The notes under the pieces are model-generated. The model worked only from the letters and a program-made list of their open reading frames with translations, was not told the origin of the DNA and ran no database searches. Both the position numbers and the translations under genes were made by a program. From JBLNBN01 sp050260015 (GTDB lineage Bacteria; Bacteroidota; Ignavibacteria; Kapaibacteriales; UBA2268): a DNA stretch of 9,071 nt. The stretch is taken from positions 1 through 9,071 of the forward strand of contig JBLNBN010000013.1 of assembly GCA_050260015.1 (NCBI GenBank), in the 5' to 3' direction. This document shows, piece after piece, positions 1-6,833 of the stretch (within the stretch, counting starts at the first letter, position 1; each line of letters starts with the position of its first letter).

Positions 1-139
1 CTACGATCCTATTTTTGTTCCTGAAGGCTACGACAAGACCTTCGCCGAATTACCCTCCGAAGTAAAGGACGAGATAAGCCATCGCGCAAAAGCTGTAAAA
101 TTATTCGCTGAACGGCTTAAATCCTTGGTTAATCGTTAA
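1..139 (+). CDS. rdgB: XTP/dITP diphosphatase (RdgB/HAM1 family), C-terminal end only
   Basis: Only the last 45 residues are in the window; the frame begins at base 2 and the TAA is at 137-139. The fragment opens with YDPIFVPEGY and continues through KTFAEL and a SHRAKA segment. These are the conserved C-terminal blocks of the RdgB/HAM1 (Ham1p-like) family, where the YDP and SHR residues contribute to the base and phosphate pocket. Family members hydrolyse non-canonical purine nucleoside triphosphates (ITP, dITP, XTP) to the monophosphate plus pyrophosphate in the cytoplasm, keeping deaminated purines out of nucleic acids. The fragment ends in a short basic helix (ERLKSLVNR), as is normal for the family. 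The next gene lies 59 bp downstream on the same strand and has no evident functional link. The assignment rests on two motifs in a short fragment but they are characteristic. Confidence 0.88.
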   Translation, partial: YDPIFVPEGYDKTFAELPSEVKDEISHRAKAVKLFAERLKSLVNR

Positions 140-148
140 AAATTCCCT

Positions 149-188
149 AATTTGATTTGATTTATTAAATAACAAAATCAATCAAATT
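149..188. repeat. AT-rich inverted repeat between rdgB and the secreted-protein gene
   Basis: Arms 149-163 and 175-188 pair over 14 bp with a single bulged T at 158, around an 11-base loop (164-174). Only two pairs are G-C. The right arm ends two bases before the ribosome-binding site of the next gene. It could be a weak terminator for rdgB, a protein-binding site, or a leader hairpin influencing translation of the secreted protein. No T-run follows it on the + strand, so a standard Rho-independent terminator is not well supported. The structure is seen directly; any function is inferred. Confidence 0.5.
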
Positions 189-189
189 T

Positions 190-195
190 AGGTGA
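190..195 (+). promoter_or_regulatory. Ribosome-binding site of the secreted-protein gene
   Basis: AGGTGA lies three bases before the ATG at 199. It is the only purine-rich Shine-Dalgarno-like stretch in the gap, and it supports this ATG, which is also followed at once by a signal peptide. Confidence 0.55.
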
Positions 196-198
196 AGT

Positions 199-3100
199 AT
201 GAGAACATATTGCCTCATTTTATTGGCGTTTCTCGCCGGGCTTCCGCTACGCGCCATAGAAGTAAAAAACGATAATGGCGTCATTGGCGGATCCATTAAT
301 GGAGCAAGGCCTTTCTGGGAGGAATCCACCGTATTAATACCGGACGGTCCCTGCTTTGTTAATTACATAGCGGTTTGCTATGCCGGGGACGTAGCCGGTC
401 CAGACACCCTGCATATCGTCGGCATGCCAACGGCCGGGAATATCTACCCTACGCAGTATATCTGGGATTATAATTCCCTGGTAGAGCCGATAATATATCA
501 ATACGACGGCATACCGGGCTGGAAGACGATCGACGTTTCCAAGCTTGGACTGCGCAGCGACGGGTACGATAAGATAGTCGTTCAGCATATTATTAAGCCG
601 AATGGCCCTTGGTTCTCCTACGACGCGAACGGACGAAGCTCGGCTCTCTCCTGGAGAACCGACCCCTACACTCCCAACCACGACTTCTATGATATAATCG
701 GTACTATTTCCGAGTACGCGCAGGGCGATTACATGGTTCGGCTCGACGTAAATTATATTTATCCTGAGTTTGGCCGTAGCGCATTACCCCCGACGCCAAC
801 GTTAGTTGACGTAACTACGGCTTCGGGTATCGCAGGCGGAGGCGAGATTTCTATAGCGGACTGGAATAACGACGGTTGGGACGATATAGCGATAGGATCG
901 AATTTCTTCCAAAACAACGGCGATAGAACTTTCACTAACGTATCCTCAAAAATGAAAATTTCCGCCGGCGGAACTTCATGGGGCGACATAGACGGCGACG
1001 GCGACCTTGACTGCTATGCAATGGTAAACGGCGCTTATTTATTCGAAGAATATACGGTAATAAACAATGATAGGATTTACATCAATAACGGCGACGGAAC
1101 GTTCACTCCCAAGGCTCCGAAGGACATATTCAGGCTCCCCTATCCCGATCCGATAGCGGATTTTAAATCAAATAAGACGCACGTTCCGCAGGACTCAATC
1201 GCTAATCCTTACCCGGCATGCACGCCTACCTGGTTGGACGTTAACGGCGACGGTAAGCTCGATCTATTCATCGCAAATAAGAGGATCGAGGTCGGCGGTA
1301 AGGGCGAACTCTTTACTCCAGACGAGCTTTGGTTAAATATGGGCGACGGTACTTTCCGGAATATCTCGGTTAAAGCGGGCTTACGACAGGCCGAGCCGTT
1401 TGTTCCCGGTACGTCCGGGTACCAGGATTGCTACGGAGCTTCCGCTTGCGATTACAATTCCGACGGTAAAACTGACATTTTTGTGGCTACATACAGGTTG
1501 GCTCCCGACGTGCTAATGAAGAACAACGGCGACACGACGTTCACTAACGTAGCCGCGACGACAGGCGTCCAGGGCAGGAAAACTGCTGATCCTGGGTATT
1601 TCGGCCATGGAATGGGCAGCGAATGGGGAGATTTCAATAACGACGGCTATGCGGACCTTTGCGTAGGGAACCTGGCGCATACCGATCAGCGCGGCGTTTA
1701 TTCCAACCCTTCGCTTATCTTTATGAATAAAGGTCCGGCGGAAAATTATGCTTTCGAGGACGTCGGCAGGAAGATGGGAATTAAATTCCATGAAGGCAAT
1801 GCGGGCGTATGCTGGTTGGATCTCGATCTCGACGGATATTTAGATTTGTGGCATGGCAAGTACAGCGGCGGCATAGGTTCCTTCTATATTAACCAAGGCC
1901 CCCCCGATTATAAATTAGTTGAAATCACCTGGAAATCGGGCGCAATCGTACAGAATCCGTGGGAGGCGGTTAGATTGGACTACGACCACGACGGCGATAT
2001 GGATATATTAGTAGCGGGAAGGCTCTTCGAGAATAGGTTGATGCGCAACGGTTCGTGGATCGCCTTCCGCCTGCGCGGCAACCCTGCGGAGCAAGTTTCT
2101 ACGGAAGCCTACGGCAGCAAAATCTACGTTTACTCTAAAGGGAAGCTTTTCTTCCGAGAACTCAATGGCTCATCCGCAGGTACTCATTCGAACCAGAACT
2201 CGAACGAACTGCATTTCGGGCTGGGATACGTCGATCAAATCGACAGCGCTATCGTGGCGTACCCCAACGGCAAGAGATTAAAGCTGGTAGGACTGAAGGC
2301 AAACGCGAGGTATACGGTAAATTACATGGGCACGGCGGCTCAATTCGGGCTAGCCACGCCGCAACCCATCTCCCCGGCGAACGGCGCTATGAAGGTACCG
2401 AAGACGCCTTACCTGATTTGGTCAGTCAGCGAAGGAGCGGAAAAATACCAATACCAGCTCTCAATATTTGAAGACTTTGCTACAATCGACAACATGGGAT
2501 ATTTTACTTCGGCTGAAAATACTTTACAAAAGGAATTAACTGAAGGATTGGTCTACTTTTGGAGAGTAAGGGCAATCCGTGGCGCGGACACTACTATTTG
2601 GTCAAGCCCGGCTCATTTCTACGTTGGAATTCCAATATCCGATGTTGCTCTTCTTGCCCCAGCCAATAACTCGACAAAACAGTCCGTTCAACCATATTTT
2701 AGTTGGAAGATTGCCGGGACCACTTCAAATATCGTACCTCGCACGATATACAATATTGAATTATACGGCGACAGCTTACTGACCGACAAGAAGTTCTCCT
2801 TGAACGGCATAAGGGACCCAAACTACCAGTTGAGCGAAATAAGGCTCCAACCCGGGGCAAGTTACTATTGGAGAGTATCGAGCGCTTTCGGCGAGAACTC
2901 TCCATCGGGAACCTCCCAAACCTTTCATTTTACGACGCTCCCGCTCCCGGCAAAAGCCATATTAACTTCGCCTGCCAATTTGGACTCCGGCGTCGCAAGG
3001 AACGTTCCGTTAAAATGGGAAGCCATACCCGATGCAAATTCGTACGACTTGCAAATTGCCCTGGATAAGGATTTCTCCCAGGTGAAGTACGACAGGCAGA

Positions 3101-3498
3101 ATCTTGATAAGTTAGAGTTTATTCCATTTCCAAAATTTGCGACCGGGCAAAAATACTTCTGGCGCGTAAGGGCGGTAAACAGCTCCGGGACCGGCGAGTG
3201 GTCCGAGGTTCGCAGCTTTATCGTAGAGGGAACGCTTAGCGTCGTCGATGCCGGAAACGCTGATTTTGAAATATACCCGAATCCTGCAACGGAGGAATTG
3301 AACGTTGAATTACATAATCCAGTTGAAGCGGGAACGATTTTAATAATTACCGACCTAAGCGGCAAGCAGCTCTATGAAGCTCAAATTACCGCCTCTTTGT
3401 CGGTTATTCCCACCAAGTATCTTCCGTCAGGAACGTATTTCGCTACGATCAGAAGCCGCGCCGGCGAAACTGCCATGAAGATAGAAATAAGGAAATAA
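199..3498 (+). CDS. Secreted CRTAC1-like protein: VCBS/FG-GAP repeats, ASPIC/UnbV, three FnIII-like domains, T9SS type A sorting domain
   Basis: A 1099-residue exported protein. Residues 1-19 form a signal peptide (MR, hydrophobic core CLILLAFLAGLPL, likely cleavage after LRA). No lipobox is present. Residues about 22-195 form an aromatic-rich, probably all-beta domain that I cannot name. Seven loops of the DxDxDGxxD type follow at 221, 263, 347, 418, 478, 541 and 594, most with a nearby LWLNMGDGTF-like strand. This is the FG-GAP/VCBS pattern, and seven copies suggest a seven-bladed calcium-binding propeller. Residues about 636-708 match ASPIC/UnbV (LHFGLG, YPNGKRLKL), the combination seen in CRTAC1-like proteins. 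Three FnIII-like domains (about 722-810, 819-913, 921-1009) each carry a Y(F/Y)WRV strand. Residues 1023-1099 (FEIYPNPA, DLSGKQLYEA, LPSGTY, final KIEIRK) form a type A sorting domain, which directs export by the type IX system and is normally cleaved on attachment to the surface. The ligand is unknown. Adhesion or carbohydrate binding is a guess; no catalytic motif was seen. Confidence 0.9.
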   Translation: MRTYCLILLAFLAGLPLRAIEVKNDNGVIGGSINGARPFWEESTVLIPDGPCFVNYIAVCYAGDVAGPDTLHIVGMPTAGNIYPTQYIWDYNSLVEPIIYQYDGIPGWKTIDVSKLGLRSDGYDKIVVQHIIKPNGPWFSYDANGRSSALSWRTDPYTPNHDFYDIIGTISEYAQGDYMVRLDVNYIYPEFGRSALPPTPTLVDVTTASGIAGGGEISIADWNNDGWDDIAIGSNFFQNNGDRTFTNVSSKMKISAGGTSWGDIDGDGDLDCYAMVNGAYLFEEYTVINNDRIYINNGDGTFTPKAPKDIFRLPYPDPIADFKSNKTHVPQDSIANPYPACTPTWLDVNGDGKLDLFIANKRIEVGGKGELFTPDELWLNMGDGTFRNISVKAGLRQAEPFVPGTSGYQDCYGASACDYNSDGKTDIFVATYRLAPDVLMKNNGDTTFTNVAATTGVQGRKTADPGYFGHGMGSEWGDFNNDGYADLCVGNLAHTDQRGVYSNPSLIFMNKGPAENYAFEDVGRKMGIKFHEGNAGVCWLDLDLDGYLDLWHGKYSGGIGSFYINQGPPDYKLVEITWKSGAIVQNPWEAVRLDYDHDGDMDILVAGRLFENRLMRNGSWIAFRLRGNPAEQVSTEAYGSKIYVYSKGKLFFRELNGSSAGTHSNQNSNELHFGLGYVDQIDSAIVAYPNGKRLKLVGLKANARYTVNYMGTAAQFGLATPQPISPANGAMKVPKTPYLIWSVSEGAEKYQYQLSIFEDFATIDNMGYFTSAENTLQKELTEGLVYFWRVRAIRGADTTIWSSPAHFYVGIPISDVALLAPANNSTKQSVQPYFSWKIAGTTSNIVPRTIYNIELYGDSLLTDKKFSLNGIRDPNYQLSEIRLQPGASYYWRVSSAFGENSPSGTSQTFHFTTLPLPAKAILTSPANLDSGVARNVPLKWEAIPDANSYDLQIALDKDFSQVKYDRQNLDKLEFIPFPKFATGQKYFWRVRAVNSSGTGEWSEVRSFIVEGTLSVVDAGNADFEIYPNPATEELNVELHNPVEAGTILIITDLSGKQLYEAQITASLSVIPTKYLPSGTYFATIRSRAGETAMKIEIRK
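859..2004 (+). repeat. Seven degenerate VCBS/FG-GAP calcium-loop repeats inside the secreted protein
   Basis: The loop cores are DWNNDGWDD, DIDGDGDLD, DVNGDGKLD, DYNSDGKTD, DFNNDGYAD, DLDLDGYLD and DYDHDGDMD, spaced by 42 to 84 residues. They are conserved at protein level but divergent in DNA, so this is an old domain repeat and not a recent tandem duplication. The acidic positions match the EF-hand-like calcium sites of integrin-type FG-GAP blades. Confidence 0.85.
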
Positions 3499-3517
3499 GA
3501 AGGATTTTATAGAAATG

Positions 3518-3547
3518 AAAAAGCCTCCCATTTAGGGAGGCTTTTTT
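3518..3547. terminator. Bidirectional Rho-independent terminator between convergent genes
   Basis: A perfect 7-bp GC-rich stem (GCCTCCC 3523-3529, GGGAGGC 3535-3541) with loop ATTTA is flanked by five A's (3518-3522) and six T's (3542-3547). The A and T runs extend the stem to 12 bp. The + transcript has a U6 tail and the - transcript a U5 tail, so it can end transcription from both sides. It sits 19 bp past the stop of the secreted-protein gene and 26 bp past the stop of rpsP. Confidence 0.93.
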
Positions 3548-3573
3548 GCTTTAGCGTTAAAACTTTTATAGGA

Positions 3574-4008
3574 TTAACCTTCGGCGGGAGCGTTTTTAGC
3601 CGCTTCCTCGGCAGCCTTAGCGGCGGCTTCGGCCTTAGCTTTTTCGATTTGACGCTCTTTGCGAAGTTTTTTGCGTCTGTCATATCTGCGCGTAACAACT
3701 TCTTTGTGCTTAGCGACTTCGGCTTCGATTTCCTCGGCGGATTTGCCTTTGAATTCGAGATGACGACGGAGGAGCACTCCTTCGTAGCTTAAAATTCTTT
3801 CGACGACGTCGCTGGGCTGCGCGCCGACGTTAAGCCAATAGATAGCTCTTTCGGGCTGAATTGTAATTGTATTTGGATGAGTATTGGGATCGTAAAAGCC
3901 CAAGCGTTCCAAATAAGCGCCGTCGCGGCGAGCTCTGCCGTCAATCGCTATGATGTCGTAAACCGGGTGATGAATTCTACCCTTGCGTCTCAAACGTAAT
4001 CTTACCAT
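3574..4008 (-). CDS. rpsP: 30S ribosomal protein S16 with long Ala/Lys/Glu-rich tail
   Basis: A 144-residue protein whose first 80 or so residues are a full S16: MVRLRLRRKG at the start, a RDGAYLERLGFYDPNT block (28-43), then ERAIYWLNVGAQPSDVVERIL (53-73, hallmark AxYWLxxGAQPSD). S16 is a primary 16S rRNA-binding protein that helps assemble the body of the 30S subunit. Many bacterial S16 proteins are about 80-90 residues. Here residues 84-144 add a basic, probably helical stretch (TRRYDRRKKLRKERQ) and then an AEAAAKAAEEAAK tail, as is common in Bacteroidota and Chlorobi relatives. The gene is the last of the waaA-ffh-rpsP run, 44 bp after ffh, and is followed by the shared terminator. The usual neighbours rimM, trmD and rplS do not follow it. 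Confidence 0.97.
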   Translation of the reverse strand: MVRLRLRRKGRIHHPVYDIIAIDGRARRDGAYLERLGFYDPNTHPNTITIQPERAIYWLNVGAQPSDVVERILSYEGVLLRRHLEFKGKSAEEIEAEVAKHKEVVTRRYDRRKKLRKERQIEKAKAEAAAKAAEEAAKNAPAEG

Positions 4009-4014
4009 TTCGGG

Positions 4015-4019
4015 TCCTT
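4015..4019 (-). promoter_or_regulatory. Ribosome-binding site of rpsP
   Basis: On the - strand AAGGA lies six bases before the rpsP ATG, a good Shine-Dalgarno match and the clearest in the window. It fits a highly translated ribosomal protein gene and confirms the start at 4008. Confidence 0.7.
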
Positions 4020-4052
4020 AAGTTTGATTAGTGTGTGAATAAAAGAATAACG

Positions 4053-5384
4053 TTAATTTCCAAATCCCATGGGCATCTTCGGCATAAACCTGCTGCGTTT
4101 GCCCGCGGTCATATTTTTCATTAATTTTTGCATTTCTTCAAATTGCTTTAGCAAGCGATTGACGTCCTGCACGGAGGAGCCGCTACCGCGCGCGATGCGC
4201 TGGCGTCGGCTGCCGTTGATAATTTTCGGATTAGTGCGCTCGGCCTTTGTCATCGAAAGGATTACGGCTTCTACCTTGTTGAACGCGCTGTCGTCTATGT
4301 TTACGTTCTTCATCGCTTTATCCATGCCCGGGAGCATGCCGAGCAGATCGCGAAGCGAACCCATCTTACGGATCATCTTAAGTTGATCGAGGAAGTCGTC
4401 GAAAGTAAATTGATTCTTCCTGATCTTTTCCTCGAGCTTTTCAGCTTCTTTTTGATCGTAGGCTTGCTCGGCCTTTTCGACCATGGTAAGGATATCGCCC
4501 ATGCCGAGTATACGGGAAGCGATACGATCGGGGTGGAAGGGCTCTAAGTTGTCGAGCTTCTCTCCCGTTGAAACGAACTTAATCGGCTTACCGACTACGT
4601 TTAGCACGGAAAGAGCCGCGCCGCCTCGTGTGTCGCCGTCGAGCTTAGTAAGCACGATGCCGGTTAGCGTAAGTTTTTCATGGAAGGCCTTGGCAGTAGT
4701 AACTGCGTCCTGGCCGATCATCGCGTCGCAAACGAAGAACGTCTCCGTGGGCTTAACGGCTTCGGCTATGCCTGCGACTTCTTCCATCATCGCTTCGTCG
4801 ATCGTCAAGCGGCCGGCGGTGTCTATGATGATAACGTCGCGGGCGAATTTTTTGCCGTATGCGAGAGCCTCTTTCGCAATTGTTATTGCGTCCTTGCCTT
4901 CCTGCGAGAAGACCGGGATTTTTATGGAGTCGGCTAATTGTTTGAGCTGAAGCACAGCCGCCGGGCGGTGAATGTCGCAGGCTACGAGAAGGGGCTGCCT
5001 GCCCTTTTTGCGCAAATTCTTTGCGAGCTTACCGCAGAAAGTCGTTTTACCCGAGCCCTGGAGGCCGGCGACCATAATGACGGTGGGCGGAGCGGGAGAA
5101 AAAGTCATTTCGGCGACTTTGCTGCCCATTATCTCGACCAGTTCGTCGTGCACGATCTTGACGATCAATTGCTCCGGAAGCAAAGTTCCCTTTACTTCCT
5201 TACCGACGGACTTTTCCTTTACGTCTTCGACAAATTTATTGACGACGTGCAAATTGACGTCCGCTTCCAAAAGGGCGCGCCTGATTTCTTTTATTGCTTC
5301 GGATATATTTTCTTCGCTAATGGTCGATTGACCGCGAAACCGCTTTAGGGCTAATTCTAACTTTTCTTGTAAATTCTCAAACAT
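4053..5384 (-). CDS. ffh: Signal recognition particle protein Ffh (SRP54 GTPase)
   Basis: A 443-residue, full-length Ffh. The N domain (1 to about 90) begins MFENLQEKLELALKRFRG and includes the usual ALLEADVN helix (37-44). The G domain carries the P-loop GLQGSGKTT (107-115), the SRP-specific insertion motif DIHRPAA (137-143), DTAGR (188-192), TKLDGDTRGGA (246-256) and STGEKLDNLEPF (272-283). The M domain (about 325-435) has the FTFDDFLDQL start, the GMLPGM finger region and the RNA-binding SRRQRIARGSG helix (392-402), then a Met-rich tail (MPKMPMGFGN). Together with SRP RNA and the receptor FtsY it targets nascent membrane proteins to the Sec translocon. The insertion motif has His where Tyr is common (DxYRPAA), and the closing loop reads STGEK instead of the usual G(T/V)GEK; both look tolerable. 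A weak AGG eight bases ahead supports the ATG. The gene starts 37 bp after waaA and precedes rpsP, probably one transcript. Confidence 0.98.
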   Translation of the reverse strand: MFENLQEKLELALKRFRGQSTISEENISEAIKEIRRALLEADVNLHVVNKFVEDVKEKSVGKEVKGTLLPEQLIVKIVHDELVEIMGSKVAEMTFSPAPPTVIMVAGLQGSGKTTFCGKLAKNLRKKGRQPLLVACDIHRPAAVLQLKQLADSIKIPVFSQEGKDAITIAKEALAYGKKFARDVIIIDTAGRLTIDEAMMEEVAGIAEAVKPTETFFVCDAMIGQDAVTTAKAFHEKLTLTGIVLTKLDGDTRGGAALSVLNVVGKPIKFVSTGEKLDNLEPFHPDRIASRILGMGDILTMVEKAEQAYDQKEAEKLEEKIRKNQFTFDDFLDQLKMIRKMGSLRDLLGMLPGMDKAMKNVNIDDSAFNKVEAVILSMTKAERTNPKIINGSRRQRIARGSGSSVQDVNRLLKQFEEMQKLMKNMTAGKRSRFMPKMPMGFGN

Positions 5385-5421
5385 TTCCTAAACCTAAGTA
5401 TATGCGAACGACAAAATTAAC

Positions 5422-6744
5422 TTATTTCAATGATTTATCCAAACGAAAGCTGGACAATTCGTCAAATATATTTTCCACGATCGCCGCGCTCGCGCCCTTG
5501 CCCGAGTATACGTAAGCCGCCGCTCGCGCGCCTCTTTCTTTCCTTACGCCCGGATTTTCGAGCAGCAGGGTCAATAGCTTAGCCATATCTTCAGGAGTTT
5601 CCACGGGAGTCAGGGCTCCCTCGCCCACCAGGCGAACGGCGTCCGGGGAGTTTTTGTATTTGGGACCGCAGCTAAGCGGTATTCCATAACCGGCAGGTTC
5701 AGTTACGCTATGAACGCCGGCGCCAAAAGCCCCGCCGACGTGCGCGACGTCCGCAAGGGAGTATAATTTCAGCAAATGGCCGATGGAATCTACTATTATG
5801 GTTTTATCCATTGCTTGCTTCTTTAACGTTTCGACGGCTCCGTTATTTATGCCGCCTAGAATTTCGCTTAAAAGCACGCTCTCCTTAAACGATCCTCGTA
5901 GCCGGGCGATGCAATCGGGCGTAGGTTCGTGTGGAACGATTATTAACTGCAGGCTATCCGATAGGGCGGGGTTTATTTTAAATAAAGCCCGGATAGCCAA
6001 TTCCTCGTCCGGGGGCCAGGAGCTTCCTAATAGAAAAATTTTCTTACCGCTGTTAATCAGTTCTTTGGGCGCTATCGGAGCGTTTTTCGCTTCCTCTACC
6101 TTTTCAATTATCCTATCGAAACGCGAATCCGAAGATTGAATAACTTTATCCGGTAGGGAAAGGCTTTTGAAATAGGAATAATCGCCTTCCGACATTGCGA
6201 AGATCTTTTTAAAGAGGGCGTAATTGCCGCGCGTAAAGCTCTTCAGGCCGATAAAAGAACGCAACGCTTTGCTCCGCGGCGCGGTAGCGTTTATCAAATA
6301 CGCGGGTATTTCCCTATTGTGTAATTCGCTTAGATAGTTGCGCCAGATATCGTACCGGATAAAGACCGCCAAATCAGGCTTTACCAGGTCGAGGAATTTA
6401 ATTACGTTTTTTTTAAGGTCAAATGGCAAGTAAAGAGTCTCGTCAGCAAAAGCATAATTTTTCTGCGTATCGTAGCCGGAGGGAGAAAAGAAGCTGCATA
6501 CAATGTTTACCTTGGCGTTGGATTTTTTTATTAATTCAATAACGGGTTTAGCTTGTTCGAATTCGCCCATGGAAGCCGCATGAAACCATATAGTTGGAGC
6601 GTTCCTCCGGATATTTAAATTAGAAGCTTTAAGTTGTTGCTTTACAATGCCTTCGCGCTCTCTGAGCTTCGGATTAAAAAGCTTAGCCAGGGATATTATA
6701 AACGATAGCGCGGGTAATATTAAATAGTTATAAAGTGAGTTCAT
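5422..6744 (-). CDS. waaA: 3-deoxy-D-manno-octulosonic acid (KDO) transferase
   Basis: A 440-residue GT-B glycosyltransferase of the WaaA/KdtA family. It transfers KDO from CMP-KDO to lipid IVA at the cytoplasmic face of the inner membrane, the first step joining core sugar to lipid A. An N-terminal hydrophobic helix (about 5-22, NYLILPALSFIISLA) is the expected membrane anchor. The N-terminal sugar-acceptor half has HAASMGEFEQAKPVIE (55-70), whose Glu61 matches the catalytic Glu of the family, then SFFSPSGYD (84-92). Where proteobacterial enzymes have a TELWPN-type segment this one has RYDIWRNYL (130-138), closer to Bacteroidota versions. The C-terminal CMP-KDO half shows SSWPPDEE (241-248), IIVPHEP (268-274) and GGAFGAGVHSVTEPAGYG (337-354). 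Whether it adds one or two KDO units cannot be read from sequence. No Shine-Dalgarno match precedes the ATG. It is 89 bp after pnp, behind a terminator, and 37 bp ahead of ffh, so it probably heads the waaA-ffh-rpsP unit. Confidence 0.95.
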   Translation of the reverse strand: MNSLYNYLILPALSFIISLAKLFNPKLREREGIVKQQLKASNLNIRRNAPTIWFHAASMGEFEQAKPVIELIKKSNAKVNIVCSFFSPSGYDTQKNYAFADETLYLPFDLKKNVIKFLDLVKPDLAVFIRYDIWRNYLSELHNREIPAYLINATAPRSKALRSFIGLKSFTRGNYALFKKIFAMSEGDYSYFKSLSLPDKVIQSSDSRFDRIIEKVEEAKNAPIAPKELINSGKKIFLLGSSWPPDEELAIRALFKINPALSDSLQLIIVPHEPTPDCIARLRGSFKESVLLSEILGGINNGAVETLKKQAMDKTIIVDSIGHLLKLYSLADVAHVGGAFGAGVHSVTEPAGYGIPLSCGPKYKNSPDAVRLVGEGALTPVETPEDMAKLLTLLLENPGVRKERGARAAAYVYSGKGASAAIVENIFDELSSFRLDKSLK

Positions 6745-6753
6745 AATCGAAAA

Positions 6754-6768
6754 ACGTAAGAATTACGT
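6754..6768. promoter_or_regulatory. 15-bp dyad ahead of waaA, possible operator or leader hairpin
   Basis: ACGTAA, spacer GAA, TTACGT: a perfect 6-bp dyad with a 3-bp spacer, nine bases before the waaA start and after the pnp terminator. Its position suits a repressor site or a small hairpin over the translation start. Arms this short can arise by chance in an 89-bp gap, so the function is only suggested. Confidence 0.3.
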
Positions 6769-6782
6769 ATTGAATTGAGCAT

Positions 6783-6818
6783 AAAAAGTCAGCGCCCTTT
6801 CGTTAAAAAAGAGCGCCG
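6783..6818 (-). terminator. Rho-independent terminator of pnp
   Basis: On the - strand an 11-bp stem (6818-6808 with 6800-6790) closes a 7-base loop. Two bases later comes a run of five T's (6787-6783). Two of the stem positions are G-U pairs in the - strand RNA but A-C mismatches in a + strand RNA, which points to the - strand as the working direction. It starts 15 bp past the pnp stop and separates pnp from waaA. Confidence 0.8.
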
Positions 6819-6833
6819 TATTATTTAATTCAA

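Noticed and set aside
125..154. Possible Bacteroidota-type promoter (TTG at 125-127, TAATTTG at 148-154)
   Set aside because: The spacing of 20 bases is plausible, but the -7 element is one base short of TAnnTTTG and the -33 element falls in the rdgB coding end; too weak to annotate in AT-rich DNA.
2925..3365. 146-codon - strand frame opposite the third FnIII-like and sorting domains
   Set aside because: Shadow of the coding strand; its protein shows no domain, and the sense frame is well explained.
4483..4950. Long + strand open frames opposite ffh (also 4938-5348 and 4972-5331)
   Set aside because: They lie wholly antisense to a clearly conserved gene, their translations have no recognisable motif, and there is no independent start signal.
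6751..6758. Possible -7 element TACGTTTT on the - strand ahead of waaA
   Set aside because: It matches five of six fixed positions of TAnnTTTG, but no TTTG lies at the right distance upstream, and the implied start would fall almost on the ATG.
6792..6817. Direct repeat AGCGCC ... AGCGCC
   Set aside because: The two copies are opposite arms of the pnp terminator stem, which look alike because GCGC is self-complementary.
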